From Symsagittifera roscoffensis (lineage: Eukaryota > Xenacoelomorpha > Acoela > Convolutidae), in NCBI RefSeq assembly GCF_963678635.1, contig NC_087064.1:41633165-41697164 (forward strand): a DNA stretch of 64,000 nt, given 5' to 3'. The position numbers and the translations under genes are program-made. The notes beneath the pieces were generated by a model. That model was given only the letters and a program-made list of their open reading frames with translations. It ran no database searches and had not been told where the DNA came from. Below, in pieces: positions 40,966 through 52,200 of this stretch; position 1 is the first letter of the stretch; each line of letters starts with the position of its first letter.

Positions 40966-42312
40966 ATCATGTTAAAGCCCTTGCAGTCGTGACTGGAACG
41001 ACTTCAATGAATTTTCCAAATAAATAGCCAGTGTCGAGAAAAGCCGGTTTGAATTTTTGGTTTTTCTAGTTTCGACCGAATAAAGTGATGATAACTTGTT
41101 AAATTGGTCATTTAGGCATCAAAAACTTGTTTTTCGAAATGGAAACTTGTTTGAAAGCTATATTTGGCTCATTTCTGGCAAGAGACATTTTTAAATTGTT
41201 TTTGCAAAATATTGTTCAAAAAAACTAGAAAAAGTTTTGATTTTTTTTTCATTTTTTTTTAATTCTTTTTTTGCAGACAACTGTTGTTGATTATGCCTAA
41301 TTTGCTAACTTTTTAAGCGTGTGTATAGTTTCATCATCATACTACGTACAAAAAATACACGAAACTAATTTGAAGAACTTGTATTTGTAGTTAATATATG
41401 AACCTTCTGTGCTACTTGCACAGCAACCAGCTATCCTTGTTTTTTTTTCTTTTCACGTACAGAATGGGCCGAGTGATATATCACATGAAAATTTTGAAGT
41501 TTTTAGTTTTTACTCTAATTTTGAGCGTGCATGCTTAATTATGCTTAAGTTGAGCTTTTCTGTAATTCTTTTTTCAAAAACTGTTTCCAATTGGCCGAGT
41601 TTACTATGACTATCTAATATGTCTAATTTCTATTAATCGTTCAGATCTATATCTTTCTCACATCGCGCAGAAAAAAAACGGCACTAATTTGAAAAAGAAA
41701 ACACTTTTTTTTGTTTTTGTTTTTTAAGACTGTTCGGAACATTCTGTGATACTTGCACAGGAACCGGCTGTTGTCCTTGGTTTTATTTTTTTTCCTGGTA
41801 AAACGTGAAATGTCGGAGTTTTGCTTTTCGTTTGTTTGCTTTTTTGACGATTTAGTTTCCAAAGCTGAACTGTGACCTTCCGTCTGATTCAAACAACTGT
41901 AATTATTAGTTTCTCTCGGTTGCAGTATTGTTATTTTTGTCATGTTTTCCTGAATTGAACTTCCTTTGAAACAAACATGTGAAATGTTTGTAGATGTAAA
42001 ATTTTTTTTACTGGCTTCCGTCTGATTTTGTATCAGCTAACTCGCAACGCTCTGTTTGTTCTGTATCGCAAAAATTGTGAAGCTCCCCTTCGCTTCCCCG
42101 TGTTTAAAATTTTCTTCGCAATATTACCTGTTGTTCCCAATCTATCGACAGCGAAATAGGGAATTGAAAGCAGAAGTAAATCTGAGTTTTTACTCAAATT
42201 CGGTTTTGGTTGTGATGATTTTAAACTGGTGTCTACTTGCTCCTGAATTTTTTTTTTCACGATTGTATAATTAATATGTCATATATATTTGTGGTATATA
42301 TTTATATTATAG

Positions 42313-42554
42313 GTCTTCTAACAAAACAAAAGTTATAGCTAGTGCTTCCACGATGAAGGCAGAACGAGAGTACGACTTGATTCCTGGCAGTAGTCGTAGC
42401 TCCGAGGGAACTCCTAGACCTAGATTTGGATTACGTAACACCCTGGAGCTAGGACGAGTGCCCACTCCCGAGATGGGCAAGACGGCGAGCAAGAGCAAAT
42501 CGTACTTCCCGAAGAGCAGACACCATTTGGACAGAACAACTGTGATCAAACCAG
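42313..42554 (+). CDS. MDM1: MDM1 exon 9
   Basis: Acceptor TATTATAG, donor CCAG|GTACAT. Encodes AEREYDLIPGSSRSSEGTPR and a basic stretch with ELGRVPTPEMGK, comparable to the vertebrate GGRLPTPKLRELGG segment. Enters phase 2, leaves phase 1. Confidence 0.75.
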
Positions 42555-42807
42555 GTACATTAGTTGGATCGTTTCAAAATTGGTGTTTTACTAAGGTGGC
42601 AATTAAGGAACATTTATGATTAAAAGTATGTTTTCAGATTAACGTCTTTGGTATGATTGTATACGTCTTTTTGTATTGCATATATCTGTCAGCTTTATCT
42701 GATCTATTTGGCTGTGAGCTCTGAGGTCTGAAAAAATGGAAGTTTTTGAGGTGGTCCTCATTTCGATAAGGTTAAAGATTATTCAACAACCAATTTGTGT
42801 CATTCAG

Positions 42808-42939
42808 AATCTGGGAGAGCAGACGACAATAAGTGTCCGAAGCCCAGAGTGAAAGCCAGACCCAACAGTGCGCGGCCCGAAATCAAGTCATCCGAGGATC
42901 ACTTTGGAGCTCCTCAGCTTCCCCACCACAAAGTTCAAG
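42808..42939 (+). CDS. MDM1: MDM1 exon 10
   Basis: Acceptor TGTCATTCAG, donor CAAG|GTCAGA. Encodes ESGRADDNKCPKPRVKARPN and EDHFGAPQLPHHK. Phases 1 and 1 agree with the neighbours. Confidence 0.72.
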
Positions 42940-43037
42940 GTCAGATTTCATTTATTATGATTCATTCCCTAACAAATTAGTCAAATTGTCTTTTTTTATA
43001 GTCACATCACACATTACATTTTCTTTCTTTTCATTAG

Positions 43038-43121
43038 CCCACGTTGGTCGGGTTGGGCTCGTCCGTCTCCAGGCTAAGGAACTTCGCAACTTTCACCGGC
43101 CTAAGCCACAGGTCTGCGAGA
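43038..43121 (+). CDS. MDM1: MDM1 exon 11
   Basis: Acceptor CTTTTCATTAG. Encodes AHVGRVGLVRLQAKELRNFH. A donor at CAG|GTCTGC (43111) would put exon 12 out of frame with its strong acceptor; a donor at GAGA|GTATTA (43121) keeps the frame, so I use that. Neither donor is strong. Confidence 0.5.
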
Positions 43122-43242
43122 GTATTATATTTTCTCGGAACCACTGGTTGAAAATTATTCAATGCCTTTTTTCTTCACACTTTTTAATAGCTTAGATGAG
43201 ATGTTTTGTGAGATGGTAAATAGTTCCCTTGTCTTTTTTCAG

Positions 43243-43352
43243 CTGAGAATCGGAAGCCCAAGGAAACGAATGCAGCCAAACCGGTGCACCCTAAAGCCAA
43301 AGTAGACTCGTGGATTGTCAAGTCTCCTAGAAACCATGCAAATACCCAATAT
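43243..43352 (+). CDS. MDM1: MDM1 exon 12
   Basis: Acceptor GTCTTTTTTCAG, donor AATAT|GTGAGC. Basic: ENRKPKETNAAKPVHPKAKV. The alternative frame of this exon contains a stop, so the phase-1 entry is required unless an acceptor 5 bp downstream is used. Confidence 0.6.
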
Positions 43353-43508
43353 GTGAGCATTCTGAGTTGCAAATAGTATTGTACTTGCTTTAAATTTTGT
43401 TTGTGGATTTTTCTGAGCACTGCACTTGTTTTTTTTCAGACAAGATAAAGCCATAAGCATAATGATCAATTAATTTAATAAATACCAGTTGGCATTGTGA
43501 ACTTTCAG

Positions 43509-43711
43509 TCGTTCACACCGGCGAGGTCATTCGGGCGTCCGACTGGAGATACGCATGAAATTGTTCTGAACACATCTGCCTCTGAGTCGCCTAGTCCGAT
43601 GCCCTTCTCTACAGCTGTGATTGAGAGACACCAGGGAAACGACGAAGGGTTTGAGGAGGAGGCTGCAATGGGACTGAAGTACCGCAGTTACGGCGAAAAC
43701 CGAATGAGGAA
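43509..43711 (+). CDS. MDM1: MDM1 exon 13
   Basis: Acceptor GAACTTTCAG, phase 0. Encodes SFTPARSFGRPTGDTHEIVL, matching the vertebrate HPSRRIQGSLRDPEFQHN block, and ends at GAA|GTTGGT so that exon 14 joins in phase. Unspliced, the frame stops at 43734-43736. Confidence 0.7.
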
Positions 43712-44029
43712 GTTGGTTACCCAGTTAACATATTGAGTTTCTAATATCCGGATTTTATAAGACTCGAACGTAATTCAGACTCTTATATAGGTCGTGATGT
43801 TTTTTCATCTGTTTTTTTCAGGAAACTTTAAAGTTTACTCAAGCTCAAATTTACTTATTCATGTTTTGACTTTGGATTTCTTCACAAGTTCAGCTCATTT
43901 CCTTTTTTTATACTAGCGAGCGTTGGAGTTTCCGCAAATAAAAGTGCTCACTTATTTGGTGGCATTTTTTGCTATAATTGCGATCTCCAGGATTGGAAAT
44001 CTCATAGCATCTGTTCTCTGCTTTTTTTG

Positions 44030-44225
44030 TGGCTAGTGTTTGTTTGTGGTCCGTGTTTGAGTGGTTAGTGTGTAAGACTAATAATCTCTTGGTCGAAGAT
44101 CAAATCTGAGACGAAGCCGATCTTTTACTTATTCGAGGCTTATCTCTGCTTTTTATTGCACTTTATAGAGCTACTTCATGTCGTGTTCCCGCTACTGTTT
44201 GCGATGCGCAGCTTCGCCTCTGTTT
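44030..44225 (+). repeat. tRNA-derived SINE-like repeat, copy 2
   Basis: Shares GTGTTTGAGTGGTTAGTGTG and the tail GCGCAGCTTCGCCTCTGT with the copy at 40690-40965. B box is decayed. Confidence 0.5.
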
Positions 44226-44369
44226 AAAAGGAAGGCTCCACTATCGAATTGCGAAAAAGTAAATTTCACAAAAAATTTGATCGACCTCTAGTGGAATTTA
44301 GTTTTCAGAATTCCTAGCGAAATAAAAAAAAACTTACCTATTGATTACACTAGCAACTTTAGTGAGAGC

Positions 44370-44500
44370 AATTGGCAATTTGTTAGCATGTGTAGCGGCT
44401 TTATTTGCGACTACTGTTTGCCGGTTGTTAAGCGTTCGTGGCCGGGAGGGCAGGGCGTGAGACTCCGAATTTTGAGGGTGCGGGTTTGCACCTTCGCCTG
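44370..44500 (+). repeat. tRNA-derived SINE-like repeat, copy 3
   Basis: Shares 'ggcaatttgttagc', 'cggttgttaagc' and 'gcgtgagactc' with copy 1, and has GTGCGGGTTTGCACC in place of the B box. Truncated tail. Confidence 0.45.
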
Positions 44501-44621
44501 TTTCCAGTTTTCTCAAATTGGGTTAACTCTATCAAAAACTGTTCTAGAAGTTCAAAGAGCTTCAAGGCCATATCTTTTTTTCTTCGAAATTCTGAAGTTG
44601 AAATTTAAAAAAAAGTAAACT

Positions 44622-44675
44622 TTTTTTCTGTTTACTTGCGCTCATTGACCATTTTCCTACTGTCTGTTGGCTATG
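44622..44675. repeat. Short dispersed repeat, also at 11286-11335
   Basis: 'tctgtttacttgcg' to 'gtctgttggctatgt' recurs with few differences upstream of MDM1 exon 1. Nature unknown. Confidence 0.45.
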
Positions 44676-44844
44676 TCTGTAGAATTATTTGTTAAAATTC
44701 TATTAAACTTCTGCTTTTCGCAACAATTCCCTGAAATCGTGAAAAGCACTATTTAAGTAATTTTGCATGAAAAGTATCAACAAGTTAAGTATTTTCTCAG
44801 TTGCCTAAAACTAATCGAATTTATCTCTGAGTGTGGCTTTTCAG

Positions 44845-45025
44845 GGCTCATAAAGACCATTCAAACAACTACGACATGGAGTCTCTGAGACTGCCTCTTG
44901 ACTCATTAAAAGAAAAAGATGACTTAGACAAGGTTTCCATAACGAGTCTGGCTTCATCCAGATCCATGGCATCGGAAATTCTAGAGCGGGCCAGGAATCG
45001 AAGAGATAAACTGAGAGTGAAATAA
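44845..45025 (+). CDS. MDM1: MDM1 last exon
   Basis: Acceptor GTGGCTTTTCAG, stop TAA 45023-45025. Encodes LRLPLDSLKEKDDLDKVSIT then SLASSRSMASEILERARNRR, matching the conserved C-terminus LPQHEAF..EDEDRLSEISARSAASSLRAFQTLARAKKR of vertebrate MDM1. AATAAA overlaps the stop codon (45021-45026), but whether it serves as the poly(A) signal is not shown. Confidence 0.85.
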
Positions 45026-45406
45026 ACTAAAGCAGAATGTTCGACTGAGAATGACAATTTAATGATAAGAATTTGAAGCATATGGATAAAATTGTTAAAT
45101 TTTCAAGCATAGGAATCCAATTTAATTAATGCAGCCTTATAACTTTTAAATATGAACAAAATTAGTCGTGAACAGAATGGTTCACGATTAGTATTTTTTT
45201 TATTTTCAATTTTTTGATTCAGTCAAAATGCTTCAAATCTAAAATTCATGTTGCTCAGAAATGAAACTTAGTTCATTTCGTCTATCTTGTGTAAATTTTG
45301 TGTACATATGAGTTCGAATCTTCTGTAAATGTCTGTTTCCTGATTTCTTGTTATTCAAATTATTTACTATCTTGTGACTCCACTCTTCGTTAACACCATT
45401 CTTTGG

Positions 45407-45740
45407 CAGGGGCGGATTTAGGAGGGTTAGGGCGTCCGCCGCCCCCTCGCCCTACAAAGATTCGACACCCTGCCGCCCCTTTGTACTATTTTGAGATATA
45501 AAAATTTGGTGACGGAACCTAAAAAATGTCTAAAGGCGCCTTTGGCGCCTTTTTATACTAATTTTGAGGGGAACGCGCGCCGAAAAAGCGCGATTTTTTT
45601 GTCAAAATTTACCAAAAAGTGTCTAAAAATGCATTTTTGACCCGTTTTTTCAAAATTTTGCAAATTTGACCAAAACGGTCTTTTTAATGCTTTGTCAGAG
45701 CTCGGAAAATTAGTTTAGTCGACCTAAAAAAAATTTTATT
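45407..45740. repeat. hAT-like non-autonomous repeat, copy 2
   Basis: Begins CAGGGGCGGATTTAGGAGGG, a classic hAT-type end, with GGCGCCTTTGGCGCC and GAACGCGCGCCGAAAA inside. Aligns with 18989-19330. The far end is not identified. Confidence 0.55.
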
Positions 45741-46879
45741 TTGTGTGTTTTATGTTCGAGCAATTTTATTTGAAATCAATTGAAGTTGATGATTTAACGT
45801 ATTGTTTCAATGTGTCAAAAAAATGATAAACTTCCAATTTTTTGCAGGGTTGACTCGACTGTTTGTCTGCAAAGAATTGTGGCGGCAAGTTCTGCACGAG
45901 ATCCAGGAATGCGCTTCTTTCTGGCTGAAGTTTTTGAATTTCCTTTGTTGGCGTTTTTTTATTTCCTTTGGTGGAGGTTTTTTTTGTTTTAATCTAGCTT
46001 TTTTACCGTTGCAAAAACCTTTAGAATTGACAATTCTTGATATAATTGGGTTTTTTTATAGGTTTTCAGAGTTTTTTTTTCTGGTTTTCGGCAAGTTTTT
46101 TTCTGTGGCAATTGTTTGTAATTATTACTTTCATGATTTGAAAAATTTGTGTTCCGTGTTTTTTGTGGCCTATAGCAATAAAGGGATAGGGCCTCTCAGT
46201 CCCGATTGTTTGTGATGGTTATGCAGATTGTTTGGTAGCATAATTTATAGAACAGTTTTCGAGTAAATTTGGGCTTTTTGTATCTCAATTTTTAGATTGG
46301 AATGTTTTCTTATCGTTTGCATCTATTAGTTATTAGACAGCATGGATAAGCCTAGAATGCATAAGCGCAAGAAATGGATAAAAGTGAAGCCCAAATCCTT
46401 CTTTTATTATAAACGTAATTGATTTCTTAACGTTTGCATTAAATTTTTTTTGAATTTTTAGCCTACAATTTTTTCAACAAGTTTCGTTCAAGTTTTTCAA
46501 GTTTAAGACACAATTTATTTTGATTTTTGGAGCTTTATTGTGTATCACAAGTGGTGGATTAACAGCTTAGCCTCTGTGTATTAACCTTGTTTTTTGTCAT
46601 TTTTTATTTATTTTTTTCAAAAAAAATTTATTAGTTGAGCTTCGCAATGGTAGATGTCCTTATTCTGATTAGAATAATTTTTAAAACCTGTGTCATCAAG
46701 TTTTTCTAAGTTTTGAACGCTTTCCTATCTAGTTGAACAAAGTAGTTAAGTAAATATCAAAAACTGGCTTCAGGTTGTTTTTAACCAAACTGCAGCTTTT
46801 TAAAACTTCGAACCTCTTAATTAAGTCTCATCAAACAAAAGAGGAACTTTTTCCTAATTGTTCCGATTTTTGAAACGAA

Positions 46880-47150
46880 AGTGACAAGATATTTATGCTC
46901 GAGGTGATTTTTTTCTTCAGACAAGTTTCGACTTTTTAGCTAGCCATTTTTGACGGAAAACTTATCACTTTGTACTTTATATAGCGTGTCGGGGGATGAT
47001 TTTCACAAAAAATTCATTATATTTTTATTACATGAAGTAACTTTTTATTTAATTTTTTTTCTCCGTAGAATTCATCAGGTTATTACTGCTCCATAGACCT
47101 CAAAAGGCAGTCGGAACATTCAGGGCTTCACCTTGCGACTAGCAATTTTG
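46880..47150. repeat. Dispersed repeat, relative of 265-760
   Basis: Begins near 'gacaagatatttatgctcg' and ends near 'ctcaaaaggcagtcggaaca', the same two anchors as in the copy at the window start. The middle is decayed. Confidence 0.5.
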
Positions 47151-47215
47151 TCATCTATTTACAATTAATGTCAACAATTTCTGATTACGAGTTAAGTTTT
47201 GTTATTACAACTTAA

Positions 47216-47553
47216 GGGGCACTTAGCATAGTGGTAAGGCATTCACCTTTGAAATAGCCAGATCGTGTATTCGATCCCATGCCGTGACAATGATAGTGTG
47301 TGAGGACGAGCTCTCACTTGACCCCTAGCTTCAGGTTTACCACAACCTGACCAAATATGGCTGGAATAGTGGTACCACGTCAAAGTTCTAGACTCAAACA
47401 AACGGTCTCAAAAAAGAGCTTTGCTCAACAAAACAACAGTCTGAAATGTGGGAAGATAATACAAATAGACTTGCCTCGACAGAACTGTTAAGGCCTACCG
47501 ATATATTCTCTGCGATTCAGAACTACGATTCTGGAGCTACATTATTATTATAC
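47216..47553 (+). repeat. tRNA-derived SINE
   Basis: Head reads GGGCACTTAGCATAGTGGTA then GTATTCGATCCCATGCC, giving A and B boxes at tRNA spacing. A ~260-bp unrelated body follows and ends in ATTATTATTAT. Possible short flanking duplication (cttaag / ttttaag) is weak. Confidence 0.75.
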
Positions 47554-47662
47554 TTTTAAGTAGTTCGTATGCATGAAGTTCTCTCACATAGCATAATTTG
47601 TGTATATCTCAAAGTTTTTTAGCTTATTTCATTTTTTAAAACACTATATTAATAAAATGGTT

Positions 47663-48000
47663 TATAAAACTTCTGCTTTAATTGAAATCTACGACTATGC
47701 ATCATAGAAAAGATTTTTGCTAATCTCCTCCGATTTCTCTCCCGTATTTCCTACAACTTAATGTATAATCAGAAACAATTCCACAATACTATGCATGTTG
47801 TCCGGATTTCTAGGATTATATATTATGTCCAAGTTCGGTTCCTTATGAGATTGTGATCTGTACAACATGCATAGTATTGTGGAATTGTTTCTGATTATAC
47901 ATTAAGTTGTAGGAAATACAGGAGAGAAATCGGAGGAGATTAGCAAAAATCTTTTCTATGATGCATAGTCGTAGATTTCAATTAAAGCAGAAGTTTTATA
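47663..48000. repeat. Long fold-back: 139-bp arms, 60-bp loop
   Basis: 47663-47801 and 47862-48000 are reverse complements with one mismatch (CCCGTATT against CCTGTATT). The outer ends read TATAAAACTTCTGCTTTAAT. A transcript would form a long hairpin. Confidence 0.92.
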
Positions 48001-49051
48001 CTTTCACCTTAGCCTGCTTCTTAAAGAAAACCATTTTTACAGACTTGGCTTCATTAAGTGTTAATTTAATTACTTTGAACTAATCGTTCGCACTGTTGAC
48101 GTCCGACTTAAGTTGTTCCAATGACTCTGTTCTATTAATGATATTACAGCCGTTTAAATTTATTTTGAATTCAATTGAGTTTTTAAGAAAAGTGTACCAA
48201 AAATGAATGTTTGTTCCAAATCCAACTGTCAAATTAGAAAGAAATTAGGCAGCCCAGATGCTATAGAAATTGAAGAAGAATGCGGGAAGTTTAAAACCTA
48301 AGTACTTAAAACGAAGGTAACTATAGCGGTTGCGAGGGCCAATTTTCCCAACCATTTCGGGTGTCAAGATCAATCGGATCGGAATTCATCGAGTGTGGGT
48401 GTTGCTCGGAGATCAATGTTCCAGAGCTCACTCATTAAGAAGAATAAGAAGATTTTTAGCGCGTTTCTTATTTTCAATTCAATCTACTTATAAGCGGGTA
48501 ATATGAAATTTCTGACTTCAAATTTCTGCGTCAAACTCGGTTTAGTAATTAATATAGTTTAATTTATGAGGATTTTTTTAATAAAAAAACTCCTCGTCAT
48601 CCAAATTTAGTTTTTCACTGTTTGAATTTTCGAATTCAAACTTGTTTGCTAAAGGAAGACAATTTTTTTTCCGCTATCATCTAGATGGCGCAAAAAGACT
48701 ATTATCTAGATGGCGCGGAATAAACAAAATACTTATTGATCCAGTTTTAGTTAATTATGTAAAAATGTTATTCTCAAAAATTCTTGAAACGCTAAGCTCA
48801 AAAAATTGATTTTTTTCCTGGGAATTTGAAAATTTCAAAATAATCATCAAAAAGTTTAGCTTGGGTTTTCTTTTTGTAAATTTTGCAGCTTAAGTTCCAT
48901 TTGGTTTCAAATTTTGTATTTTTTTTTCTATCACAATCTCACAGCTAAATTTTGGAGAAATTTTTTGATTCTTGGAGTAGATTCTTTTAAAACAGTGGCT
49001 GCCTGAGAAAGAAAGAGTTGCTCGTGTTGTGAAGTAGTTGTCTTCATAGAG

Positions 49052-49270
49052 AGAAGGGGTACAGTTGCTCGTTTTTCAGAAGTGGGTTTCGTGTATCTGG
49101 ATCGTGTAGAGTGATGGTGTAAAGGTTTCAGATTTAAGCCATGATGTTTTGATTTCGTTCAGTTAGAGCGAGACTACGTGCTTTCTCAACTATTCATCGA
49201 ATGGATAGGAGAGGTTTGACTTCTCTGATTTAAGCGCCAAGTGACGAGGATTCGTATGTGAGGTCAACAT
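49052..49270. repeat. 219-bp direct repeat, copy 1
   Basis: Matches 49763-49981 with one mismatch (AAAGG / AAAGA). It lies within the env-like end; the ORF at 49190-49615 runs into it. Offset 711 bp. Confidence 0.9.
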
Positions 49271-52200
49271 CGAGTAGCCATTGATCTTAATGATGTCGAA
49301 TGTTACTGAAAGCTCAGAAAGCAGGCGTATTATGTTTTTAGTGCGAAGCAGTGGCCAAAGGAGTTGAAGCGCACTGTTGATGTTTACTTGTTCGGTAATA
49401 GCTGAAAATTCGTGATTGGAATTGTGTATTAGATCATAAATCGTGTGGTTAAATTTGAACTTGGGTATGCCTTCCAATAGAGCTACTTCGATGGGTTGAA
49501 TATATTTGTGGGTAATGATGATGGGAGAGTCTTCTTCTAGTGGGAAGGTGTTTGTTAAGGGGCAAATTATATAAATCTGACGGACAGGGTCGTAATTACT
49601 GAGGATGACGTGCAAGTTAGTATCTTTGTTAAAAAATTGTGAAGTTTAAAAAATAGGGTGTTGTGTATTTTGAGTTAATAAACATGAAGCGATGGTTTGA
49701 GTTACGACATGGGGAACTGTGTATGAAGTGCCATTGAATGAGTTTGTAATATCTATTTGAGAAGAAGGGGTACAGTTGCTCGTTTTTCAGAAGTGGGTTT
49801 CGTGTATCTGGATCGTGTAGAGTGATGGTGTAAAGATTTCAGATTTAAGCCATGATGTTTTGATTTCGTTCAGTTAGAGCGAGACTACGTGCTTTCTCAA
49901 CTATTCATCGAATGGATAGGAGAGGTTTGACTTCTCTGATTTAAGCGCCAAGTGACGAGGATTCGTATGTGAGGTCAACATTATGTATGTGAGTTTTTTT
50001 AACGTAGCTTCATACGAGCAGTGAGGATCTCTTTCTCTTGGTTTCAGAAAGTTAAACGTTATTCAATTTGTTGAAGAAGGGCTCATAACTCTTAGTGTTT
50101 GTTAGTGCGTGATCATTGATAAGGTCGAATTTCTTATTTGTGCTGTCAGGATGAAAAATATAATCTGATGCTATTAAGAATTTTTCAGTAAGTTGTGGGT
50201 TGATGTAAGGGTTCTCATCAAATGGGGTATTTTCCATATATGTAGTTACTGTGTGGTCATAGTGGTTAATAGAAAATCTGTTAGTTTTTTGTGCAATAAA
50301 TCTGTTTAGTGTTTGATTTAAGCCTTTGCTGGTGAATTGATTAACGTGGAGTGCAGTAGTTAGTTTTTCAGTGAGAGAGTCACAAAGTTCGTTATGAGTG
50401 GGGTTGTTCATTAAGGGTATTTTTGTGGGTTAGTAAAGTTATAATAGATATCCCATGAAGGTGTTGGGTGTAGGGAATACTCATATATAAAGGGAATAAA
50501 GTCGTGATGACTGCGGGCGACTAATGAGAAATTGTGGTGTGGCTTTAGGGTGTTTTCGTTTCCTGAAAACTCTGTATGCAAGTGAAGGTTCAATGTGGAT
50601 AGATTGAATAGAAGATTCTGAGGTTCAGTTTCAATTGTTAATTGATTGTTGGTGACTAATTGTTAAATGGGAACATGAATTTGTTGTTGGTGATTAAAAC
50701 ACTCATTCAATTTGGGCTCGAATTGACAGTCAGTGATAGAGCTGTGTACATTGGTATCATTACTGAAAAAAGGCTAAACAATAGGGGTAGCGTGAGTGTG
50801 CGAAGAAAGAGAAAGAGAGGGTTCAACGGGGGAAAGGGGAGTTATGGGCTGAAAAGGTGGTTGGGAAAAGTTAATGGGACTGGAGCCAGAGACGAGGGAC
50901 TCATGGGGGTTTCAACATCGGGGTTATTAAAATTGGAGATGGTTTAAAAACTGTTTGAGTTGAGTCATTCGAGTCCATGAGTGGTTAGTTAGAAAAAAAT
51001 GGTTAGGGAGAAAGAGGTTAGGTCTGAAATTGAAATGAGGGAATCAAAGCGTTGGAGATTGGGTAGATAGAAAAAGGGAATAGCTAAGGGATCCAATTTG
51101 TCGGCTCACCGTGTGGTTAAAAGGTGATTGTTTTGAGAACGAAAAATTAAGGTGTGCGATTGTTCTATTTTTTGTTTATATGTTTCGTCTAAACTTGGTT
51201 GTTGAAGTGCTATATGAGATATAGGGCTACGATGTAAGTTATTAGTATGCATTGGTCGTTCGGAGGTCGAAAATGTATTTTCTATAGCTTTGTGGTACTA
51301 ATGATAGAGGATTATTTATGTGTAAACTATGTAAAAGTGATGGTGTTGTAGGTGCTTTATTTGTTTTGACTTGTGGAGTATCATATGCGTTAGGTTTTGT
51401 AGATAATTTATTGTTGTATTCACTATTTTGTGCATCCAGAAATATTTTGTTAATAGAGATTGAAAATATTCCGAATAAACCTAGAAAAAAATGCGTGCTA
51501 CGCTAGCTTGTCTTTTGACTTGTGCATGTATTGCGCATGTATTATAGATTCCTTTCAATAGTGAAAAGAGTAAAACTATGAAATTAAATCTTGCGTATAC
51601 TATGGTCATTTTTTCTAAGATATAGTGGGGCCATCCTAGAAATGCTAGGAGTTCGTTTAAAAAACTAAAAAAACATTGATTGGATAAATATGAATGAATG
51701 CTACTGCTGAATAAATTCAATCAATGCTACTGCTAATGCGAGAGATTGTAATATTTGTGTTTTTCTAATTCACATAGGCGATGGAGTGTTTCTAACTTGG
51801 AAAGGGACATTTCTTGAAAAAACCATCTTCTCTTTGTGTAATCCAATTTCATATCGAGGTGAATACCATAGTGGATTGCGCCAAAGTATGTGTTATTCAT
51901 GAGGGAAAGTTCTTGTATCCGTGTACTATCTTTGTTTTCTGGACGAACTTTTCCTCCAATGTTTCCGTTTTTTATAAAAAGTTACTGGGATGTAACATTT
52001 CTCGTCTTCTCTATTTTATTTTGGTTCATGCATGTCGAGAACTATTTTGCCGGTTTTCATGTGAAAACCTTTTTCTTATGCGACAAGAATTTCTGGGTAT
52101 TGTGTTCGAAAAGTGGTTTGGGGTAATTGCATGTTACCTCAATTTCAGGGTAGATTTGAAAACGTGTTTATTTCTTTTCTACACCAAGCATATTTTTAAA

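Larger units (their letters stand above)
39637..42312 (+). other. MDM1 intron with MITE and SINE-like repeats
   Basis: 2676 bp. Contains tRNA-like text near 39895-39960 (GGTTCAAGTCC), a MITE-like inverted repeat (40427-40627), a tRNA-like SINE (about 40690-40965) and two related ~300-bp stretches starting near 41400 and 41735 that share 'tactTGCACAG..AACC' text. Confidence 0.5.
11695..45025 (+). other. MDM1: MDM1 homologue gene, 14 exons with a 17.6 kb Polinton in one intron
   Basis: In animals MDM1 is a centriolar microtubule-binding protein that restrains centriole duplication. Here the spliced exons encode about 847 residues, against roughly 714 in vertebrates. The family hallmarks are the repeated SEY-x-x-x-F/Y-x-W units (SEYQSTYKWK in exon 1, SEYSRNFPKW in exon 3, SSYQREFKDW in exon 4, TTYNSSFKDI in exon 6). 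Exon 7 carries a block, DLRQKAAYYGARHLGTHISR, matching the conserved LREKAEFYRKRVQGTHFSRDH region. The end (DKVSITSLASSRSMASEI) matches the Ser-rich conserved C-terminus. Phases are compatible at every junction and the coding sum is 2544 nt. The start exon is missing or unproven. Confidence 0.85.
45026..48990. other. Intergenic repeats downstream of MDM1
   Basis: No gene supported. Holds the hAT-like copy 2, the dispersed repeat shared with 265-760, a SINE and a long fold-back. Long T-rich ORFs at 45800-46215 are read as chance, having low complexity. Confidence 0.45.

Noticed and set aside
45802-46215. 137-codon plus-strand ORF rich in Phe and Leu
   Set aside because: Low-complexity T-rich DNA beside a hAT-like repeat; the hydrophobic text is a composition effect.
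50660-50947. 95-codon plus-strand ORF with RRKRKRG stretch
   Set aside because: G-rich opposite strand of decayed env; no features supporting a gene.
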